A stretch of DNA of 32,210 nucleotides. It comes from Actinomycetota bacterium. GTDB lineage: Bacteria; Actinomycetota; Rubrobacteria; Rubrobacterales; Rubrobacteraceae. Numbering within the stretch: position 1 is the stretch's first letter; each line of letters starts with the position of its first letter. The notes beneath the pieces were generated by a model that saw only the letters and a list, made by a program, of their open reading frames with translations, searched no databases and had not been told where the DNA came from. Below are positions 26,734 to 32,210 of the stretch, in pieces. The stretch covers positions 1 to 32,210 of the forward strand of contig JAIVIG010000290.1 in assembly GCA_020200675.1 (NCBI GenBank), written 5' to 3'. The position numbers and the translations under genes were made by a program.

Positions 26734-27408
26734 ATGCTGTGGGGTGAGGTGTACAAAATGGGTAGGAACATGGACTTGACCATGCCATTCTCCGAGAGGA
26801 CCATCCCGGTTCCGGGGCATCCCCGGCCGCGGTTCGAGCCGCTGACCTCGTTGGAGCAGGACGGGGTGCGCAACACCACCATGACCTGCAGCATACACAC
26901 GGGGACGCACGTGGACGCACCCTCCCACTTTATCGAGGACGGGGCGACCATCGACGAGATCCCGATAGAGAGGTTCCACCGTCCCGGGGTGCGCCTGGAT
27001 CTAAGGGAGATGGCCCAGCCTGGAGAGCCCATTACTTTGGAGCACTTGAACGAAGCAGGGTTCGATCCTTCGGAGTCGAGGGACGCTATCCTGATGCTGG
27101 CGACGGGTTGGACGGATCGGGCGTGGGAGAGTGAGAAGCTCTACGAGATGAACCCGTATCTCGCCCAGGACGCCGCCGAAGCAATAGCGGAGGTATCACC
27201 GTCGGCGATCGGGTTGGACTTCGCGGTGGACGATACCAAACCTTGGCCCAACCACACGATATTGCTGGGTACCGGCGTTCTCCTGATCGAGAACCTGATG
27301 CGTCTGCCCGAGCTTCCCAGAGACGGTTTCGAAGTCATGGCCTTTCCCCTGCGGCTCGTCGGCGAGAACGGGGGGCCGGCGCGCGTCGTCGTGGAGTTGG
27401 GCCGGTGA
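26734..27408 (+). CDS. cyclase family protein (kynurenine formamidase-like metal hydrolase)
   Basis: CSIHTGTHVDAPSHFIEDGATIDEIPIERF metal-binding motif and C-terminal FPLRLVGENGGPARVVVEL. Start may be 26734 or 26758. Confidence 0.9.
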   Translation: MLWGEVYKMGRNMDLTMPFSERTIPVPGHPRPRFEPLTSLEQDGVRNTTMTCSIHTGTHVDAPSHFIEDGATIDEIPIERFHRPGVRLDLREMAQPGEPITLEHLNEAGFDPSESRDAILMLATGWTDRAWESEKLYEMNPYLAQDAAEAIAEVSPSAIGLDFAVDDTKPWPNHTILLGTGVLLIENLMRLPELPRDGFEVMAFPLRLVGENGGPARVVVELGR

Positions 27409-27809
27409 AGATCAAACGCGTGGACCACCTGGGCCTCATCGTGGGTGACCTCGACGAGGCTGTGCAAAGTTTTTCCAAACATCTCGGGTTGGAGTTGGAC
27501 CACACTGAGCGGTACGGGGACGAGCTCGACATCGCGTTCTTGCCCTGCGGCGAGACACTGGTCGAGCTGATCACGCCGCGCACCGAAGAGGGGTCGAATG
27601 CCGATTACTTGAAACAGTACGGGCCGGGCATACAGCACGTCGCCTTCGAGGTGGACGACCTCGACGCGGCGCTGGCAGAGCTCTCCGAACGAGGCGTGAG
27701 CCCTCTGGGCGAAGCGCCGATGCCGGGAGCAGGAGGCATGCGGATCGCCTTCCTGGATCCAGAGTCGTTCGGCGGGATACTGGTCGAACTCTGCGAGCCT
27801 ATCTCCTGA
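27405..27809 (+). CDS. VOC family protein, methylmalonyl-CoA epimerase-like
   Basis: VKIKRVDHLGLIVGDLDEAVQSF, ETLVELITP, GPGIQHVAFEVDDLDAAL, FGGILVELCEP keep the H/E/H/E metal-ligand pattern; GTG start overlaps the upstream stop. Confidence 0.85.
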   Translation: MKIKRVDHLGLIVGDLDEAVQSFSKHLGLELDHTERYGDELDIAFLPCGETLVELITPRTEEGSNADYLKQYGPGIQHVAFEVDDLDAALAELSERGVSPLGEAPMPGAGGMRIAFLDPESFGGILVELCEPIS

Positions 27810-28531
27810 TGAACGGATCTGAAGAGTTGCTGATAGACCGTCCGACAGGGGACGTTTTGCGCCTCCGGCTCAACCGCCCCGACCGCCTGAACGCCATCGA
27901 CATGCCCCTCGTGAACGCACTCACCGGGGCCTTCGACGATGTCGACTCGCGAGCCGTCGTCCTCGGCTCTTCCACCCCGAAGGCGTTCTGCTCTGGCGCG
28001 GATCTAGACCTCGAAGACGAGGAACGGACGAGGGTGAGCGACCTGCTGTACGAGCTCTACGAGAAGATGGTGGGGCTGCCGATCCCGATAGTCGTGGCGC
28101 TCGACGGGCACGCGGTCGGCGGTGGAGCGCAGCTCGCCGTGGCCGGGGACCTCCGGGTCGCCGGTCCGGAGACGAAGATTCGTGTCTCTGGGCCAGGGCA
28201 CGGCCTCGCGGTAGCGGCCTGGGGGCTACCTTCTCTCATCGGGAGGGGGCGTGCGTTGGATCTCTGCCTCACGATGCGCGCCGTGGGCGCGGAGGAAGCG
28301 CTCGCCATAGGACTGGTGGACCGCGTCGAAGAGGACCCGGGAAAGGCCGCCGTCGACCTCGCCTCCGAGCTCGCCCGCCTGGATCCCGCTGCCGCCGGCC
28401 GGGTAAAACGCGTCGTATCTTTAGCTTCGGGACCTCTGGACGCGCTGCGCGAGGAGAGGTCGGGCAACCGGGAGTCCTGGTCCGGCTCCGTCGGGGCAGC
28501 GTCCCTCAGACGCGGGAAGGGAGGCGGATGA
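27809..28531 (+). CDS. enoyl-CoA hydratase/isomerase (crotonase) family protein
   Basis: RLRLNRPDRLNAIDMPLVNAL, CSGADLD, PIVVALDGHAVGGGAQLAVAGDLRVA. Confidence 0.88.
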   Translation: MNGSEELLIDRPTGDVLRLRLNRPDRLNAIDMPLVNALTGAFDDVDSRAVVLGSSTPKAFCSGADLDLEDEERTRVSDLLYELYEKMVGLPIPIVVALDGHAVGGGAQLAVAGDLRVAGPETKIRVSGPGHGLAVAAWGLPSLIGRGRALDLCLTMRAVGAEEALAIGLVDRVEEDPGKAAVDLASELARLDPAAAGRVKRVVSLASGPLDALREERSGNRESWSGSVGAASLRRGKGGG

Positions 28532-30165
28532 CCCGGCTAACGGGCACCGACCGGATAGCGCCGGGGACACTCGATGCCTGGCAGCGCCACCTGGGAAGAG
28601 AGGTCGACGCCGACGCGTTACAGGCAGAGCTGGTAGAGGGCTCCCTACCCCAAGCATTCCACAAAGCCTCGACGCACCGCTCGGCACAAACCGCCCTGAC
28701 CATCGACGGCGAAGAGATCACCCACGAGGAGCTAGACGGCCTCGCCGCCAGGGTGGGAGGCTGGCTCCGTGTGCAGGGGCTCGCCCCGCAAGAGCGGGTC
28801 ATACTCTGCGGCGGCAACTCCCTCGATTTCGTCGTCGCTTACCTCAGTATCCTCCGGGCAGGGGGCGTCGTGGTGCCGGCCGGCGCCGACCTTACCCCGT
28901 CCGAGCTGCGCCACCTCGCGCAAGACAGCAGCGCCGCGTACGCGCTGGCACAGGGCGACGCAATCGACCGGCTCACGTCGATCGCCCAAGAAGACACCTC
29001 GCTCCGGGAAGTCGTAGCAGTTGGGGGAGAAGCAAGCTCTAGCGCCCTTTCCCTGCAAGAAGCTCTCTCCGAGGGCGAGCCTCTGGAGCCGGGGGACGCG
29101 AACGGTGGCGACGTGGCGATGCTCGCCTACACCTCCGGCACCACGGGGCAGCCCAAAGGGGTGCCGCTGACCCACGCCAACCTGCTCTCGTCGATCCGCG
29201 CCGCGATGTGGTCGTGGCGATGGGACGCGAACGACGTCCTCGTACACGCGCTGCCGTTCACCCACCAGCACGGTCTCGGCGGCGTCCACATGACGCTTCT
29301 CGCGGGCTCACGCGCCGTGGTCCACAGCAGGTTCGAGCCGGCGAGGCTCTGCGCCACGATAGAGTCCGAGAAGGCTACGGTCCTCTTCGCCGTGCCCGCC
29401 ATCTACGAGAAGCTAGCCGCGTGGGAGGGCGTCGAGGAGGCCAACTTCTCCTCGCTCCGACTCCCCATTGCCGGTTCCTCGGCCCTCTCTCCCGCGCTGG
29501 CCCGCAGGGTATCGTCGCTTCTGAGCCGGGACATCCTGGAGCGTTACGGGAGCACCGAGAGCGGGCTGAGCGTCTCCAACCCGTACGACGGCCTCCGGAA
29601 GTTCGGCTCCGTGGGGTTCCCCCTTCCGGGTACCGAGCTGTCGATAGTCGACGAGGAGGGACGCGCCCTCGAACCGGGTGAGGACGGCGAGATAGCGCTG
29701 CGCGGGCCCCAGGTGTTCTCGGGCTACTGGAACCTTCCGGATGCCACCGAAGAGAACTTCTACCCGGGGGGGTGGTTCCGGACCGGCGACGTGGGGCGGG
29801 TGGACCCGGAGGATGGGTACCTGACGATAACAGGACGCTTGAAAGAGATGATCATCTCGGGAGGCTTGAATATTTATCCCAGGGAGGTCGAGCTCGTCCT
29901 GGAAGATCACGCGGCGGTCGAAGGGGCGGCGGTCGTTGGTATCCCTTCGGAACGGTGGGGAGAAGAGGTCGTCGCTTTCGTCGTTCCGGCCGGGAACGAA
30001 GCAATAGACGAAGAGGATCTATCGGTCCACGCTCGCGAGACCCTCAGCGCCTACAAGTGTCCGAAGAGGTTCTTTGTGGTCGACGAGCTTCCGCGCAACG
30101 AGATGGGGAAGGTGTTGAAGGACGAGTTGGTGCGGATGACCGGGGAGGAGCGCGAGGCCGGATAG
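28528..30165 (+). CDS. AMP-dependent acyl-CoA synthetase (MatB-like class I adenylate-forming enzyme)
   Basis: LAYTSGTTGQPKGVPLTHANL, ERYGSTESGLSVSNPYDG, GWFRTGDVGRVDPEDGYLTITGRLKEMIISGGLNIYPREVE, C-terminal PRNEMGKVLKDEL. Confidence 0.94.
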   Translation: MTRLTGTDRIAPGTLDAWQRHLGREVDADALQAELVEGSLPQAFHKASTHRSAQTALTIDGEEITHEELDGLAARVGGWLRVQGLAPQERVILCGGNSLDFVVAYLSILRAGGVVVPAGADLTPSELRHLAQDSSAAYALAQGDAIDRLTSIAQEDTSLREVVAVGGEASSSALSLQEALSEGEPLEPGDANGGDVAMLAYTSGTTGQPKGVPLTHANLLSSIRAAMWSWRWDANDVLVHALPFTHQHGLGGVHMTLLAGSRAVVHSRFEPARLCATIESEKATVLFAVPAIYEKLAAWEGVEEANFSSLRLPIAGSSALSPALARRVSSLLSRDILERYGSTESGLSVSNPYDGLRKFGSVGFPLPGTELSIVDEEGRALEPGEDGEIALRGPQVFSGYWNLPDATEENFYPGGWFRTGDVGRVDPEDGYLTITGRLKEMIISGGLNIYPREVELVLEDHAAVEGAAVVGIPSERWGEEVVAFVVPAGNEAIDEEDLSVHARETLSAYKCPKRFFVVDELPRNEMGKVLKDELVRMTGEEREAG

Positions 30166-30217
30166 ACCGCGGTAGTTGTTTCTGTCGGAGCGGGAGAGTC
30201 GGAAGGAGGAGGACGGG

Positions 30218-31015
30218 ATGAACCTGGAGCTCGAAGGCTCGGTGGCTTTCATCACGGGGGCCAGCAAGGGTATCGGCAGGGAATGCGCGCGGGTGCTAGC
30301 CGAAGAGGGTTGTACGGTGGTCGTCACCGCGCGGGGGAAGGAGTCGCTCGAAGAGACGGCGCGAGAGCTCTCCGAAAGAACGGGCCAGAAAATAATGCCG
30401 ATAGCGGGCGACATGAGCAGACCCGAAGACATCGAACGCGCGGTCGCCGAGACGGTCGACTCCTTCGGCAGAATCGACATCCTCATAACCTGCGCCGGGA
30501 GCTCGCCCGGAGGACTTCTCGAGAACCTGACGGAAGACGAGTGGTTCAGCAGCCTCAACTTGAAGTTCATGGGCTACGTGCGGGCCTGCCGGGCGGTGCT
30601 TCCGCGCATGAGGGAGCAGGGCAGCGGGAGCGTGGTCCTCGTGGTCGGCAACGACGGCCTCAAACCGACCCCCTGGGAGACGACCGCGGGGGTCGCCAAC
30701 GCCGCCGACATCAACTTCGCTTCGGCGATGGCGGAGCAGTACGGCAAGTCCGGCGTGCGTATCAACACCGTCAACCCCGGCCCCGTCAACACCGACCGGT
30801 GGGAGGGGCTCGAGGAAGCGTTCGCCCGGGACAAGGGGGTCTCCCGCGAGAGGGCCCACGACCTGGCGGTGGGGAGCATCCCGTTCGGCCGGATCTGCGA
30901 ACCCGAGGAGGTCGCCGACGTGGTCGCCTTCCTCGCCTCCCCCAAGGCCAGCTTCGTTCACGGCGCGCACGTGCCGATAGATGGAGGCCAGCGCAAGGCC
31001 CTGATGGACATATGA
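30218..31015 (+). CDS. SDR family oxidoreductase (atypical active site)
   Basis: Rossmann GASKGIGRE motif, AGDMSRPEDIERAV, LITCAGSSPGG, VRINTVNPGPVNTDRW, PEEVADVVAFLASPKASFVHGAHVPIDGG; GGAGGAGG Shine-Dalgarno upstream. Confidence 0.92.
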   Translation: MNLELEGSVAFITGASKGIGRECARVLAEEGCTVVVTARGKESLEETARELSERTGQKIMPIAGDMSRPEDIERAVAETVDSFGRIDILITCAGSSPGGLLENLTEDEWFSSLNLKFMGYVRACRAVLPRMREQGSGSVVLVVGNDGLKPTPWETTAGVANAADINFASAMAEQYGKSGVRINTVNPGPVNTDRWEGLEEAFARDKGVSRERAHDLAVGSIPFGRICEPEEVADVVAFLASPKASFVHGAHVPIDGGQRKALMDI

Positions 31016-31112
31016 AGGGAGTAGGGAGTAGTTAGTAGGGAGTCGAGAAAAATACTACTCTTCACCCCCGGGAGCCCCCGGCATCCTGCTGGAGGACTGA
31101 AAGGAGGCCAAA

Positions 31113-31910
31113 TTGAAGATCCAGAACGAGATCGAGGTGGCCGCGCCGCCCGACGAGCTCTTCGACGTCCTCGCCGACGTGGAACGGGTGGCGCCGCTGT
31201 TGCCGGGGGCGAACCTGGAAGAGAAGAGAGACGACGACTCCTACGCGGGCACCGTCAAGGTGAAGGTCGGCCCGATCACCGCCTCCTACCGCGGCACCCT
31301 CCGCTTTCTCGAACTCGACCACGACGACCACCGGGCGGTGATGGCGGCCTCCGCGGACGAAACCAAGGGCCAGGGTAACCTGGAGGCGAAGATCACTGCC
31401 TCCGTCTCGGGCTCGGACTCCCAGAGCCTCCTGAGCCTGGACACCGACCTGGACGTGCGCGGAAAGGCCGCGCAGTTCGGCCGCGGCGCCCTGGGCAACG
31501 TCTCACAACGCATCCTCCAACAGTTCGCCCGCAACCTCGAGTCCGAGGTCCTCTCCGGAGGAGAGCAAAGGGAAGAGACGCCATCGGAAGAGCCCACCCC
31601 AACCGGAGAGGCGGAGACGGGCGAAGATACCATCCCTCCGGGGGAAACGGGGGCAGGTCATCCTTCCCCGCCCAGGCCGGCCGCAGCCCCGGCCGGAGAA
31701 GAATCCCTCGACCTTTTATCGGCCGTAGGGGCGCCGATGCTGCGCCAGGCCGCGCCCGCGGTAGCCGGGCTCGCGTTGGGTATTTTGATCGGCAACTACG
31801 TCTCCACCCGAAAGACGTTGCGCGCCTACCAGGAAGCCATGAGGCTGATGAGCTATGGGCAGTTCTACGGCCCCCCTACTGGCAAGTGGTGGCGAAGGCC
31901 CAGGAATTGA
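31113..31910 (+). CDS. CoxG-like SRPBCC family protein with C-terminal membrane anchor
   Basis: EIEVAAPPDELFDVLADVERVAPLLPGANL...GTVKVKVGPITASYRGTLRFLE...DVRGKAAQFGRGALGNVSQRILQQFARNL, then a Pro/Glu-rich linker and hydrophobic APAVAGLALGILIGNYV; TTG start. Confidence 0.92.
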   Translation: MKIQNEIEVAAPPDELFDVLADVERVAPLLPGANLEEKRDDDSYAGTVKVKVGPITASYRGTLRFLELDHDDHRAVMAASADETKGQGNLEAKITASVSGSDSQSLLSLDTDLDVRGKAAQFGRGALGNVSQRILQQFARNLESEVLSGGEQREETPSEEPTPTGEAETGEDTIPPGETGAGHPSPPRPAAAPAGEESLDLLSAVGAPMLRQAAPAVAGLALGILIGNYVSTRKTLRAYQEAMRLMSYGQFYGPPTGKWWRRPRN

Positions 31911-31923
31911 AGGGAGGACAACT

Positions 31924-32210
31924 GTGGCTACCACGAGAGCGATGACCGTCCAGGAGGCCGTTGACCGGATCGGCTTCGGGCGGTTCCAGAAGCGGATGCT
32001 GGGCGTGTGTGGGGTGACGTGGGCGGCGGACGGTGCGGAGGTGCTCCTGCTTGGGTTCGCCCTGCCGTCGATAATCGGCGAGTTCGGGATAACGACAGCT
32101 CAAGGTGGCCTGGTCGCTACGGCGACCTTCGCGGGAATGCTGGTCGGCGCCTGGTTCTGGGGAACCATCTCGGACTACATAGGCCGGCGGGTGGGCTTTC
32201 AGGTTACGGT
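31924..32210 (+). CDS. MFS transporter, partial (runs off the window edge)
   Basis: GTG-initiated VATTRAMTVQEAVDRIGFGRFQKRMLGVCGVTWAADGAEVLLLGFALPSIIGEFGI...GMLVGAWFWGTISDYIGRRVGFQVT; the GxxxDxxGRR loop is typical of MFS. Confidence 0.9.
   Translation, partial: MATTRAMTVQEAVDRIGFGRFQKRMLGVCGVTWAADGAEVLLLGFALPSIIGEFGITTAQGGLVATATFAGMLVGAWFWGTISDYIGRRVGFQVT

Noticed and set aside
1-32210. CRISPR arrays, tRNA or rRNA genes, transposases, integrases
   Set aside because: No repeat-spacer pattern, tRNA-like cloverleaf, rRNA core sequence or recombinase motif was found by reading; tRNAscan and HMM searches would be needed for certainty.

Overview
This 32.2 kb, GC-rich window is bacterial chromosome. 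Gene content and codon bias suggest a Rubrobacter-like actinobacterium (inference). From left to right it holds: an ECF sigma / anti-sigma pair; a Crp/Fnr regulator; a YugP-like zinc metallopeptidase; a Bax inhibitor-1 family protein; acetyl-CoA synthetase; an InhA-like FabI; the rpsF-rpsR-rplI-dnaB block; an RlmI-like methyltransferase; crtI-crtB; a SAM-I riboswitch ahead of metH; a Uma2 protein; and a divergent accessory catabolic locus. That locus has a four-gene molybdenum hydroxylase cluster (M-L-S-L) facing a cyclase / VOC / crotonase / acyl-CoA synthetase / SDR / CoxG / MFS operon. Main points of interest: (1) about 1.8 kb inserted at the 3' end of dnaB, bounded by two synonymously diverged copies of the DnaB C-terminus and holding one uncharacterised gene broken by two compensating frameshifts; (2) two tandem Mo-hydroxylase large subunits that both appear to lack the same conserved segment, one by an out-of-frame deletion; (3) an SDR and a crotonase in one operon that both lack canonical catalytic residues; (4) a SAM-I riboswitch transcribed from a promoter inside the crtB 3' end, followed by a short ORF whose ribosome-binding region lies in an 8-bp stem. 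No tRNA, rRNA, CRISPR array, transposase or integrase was recognised.
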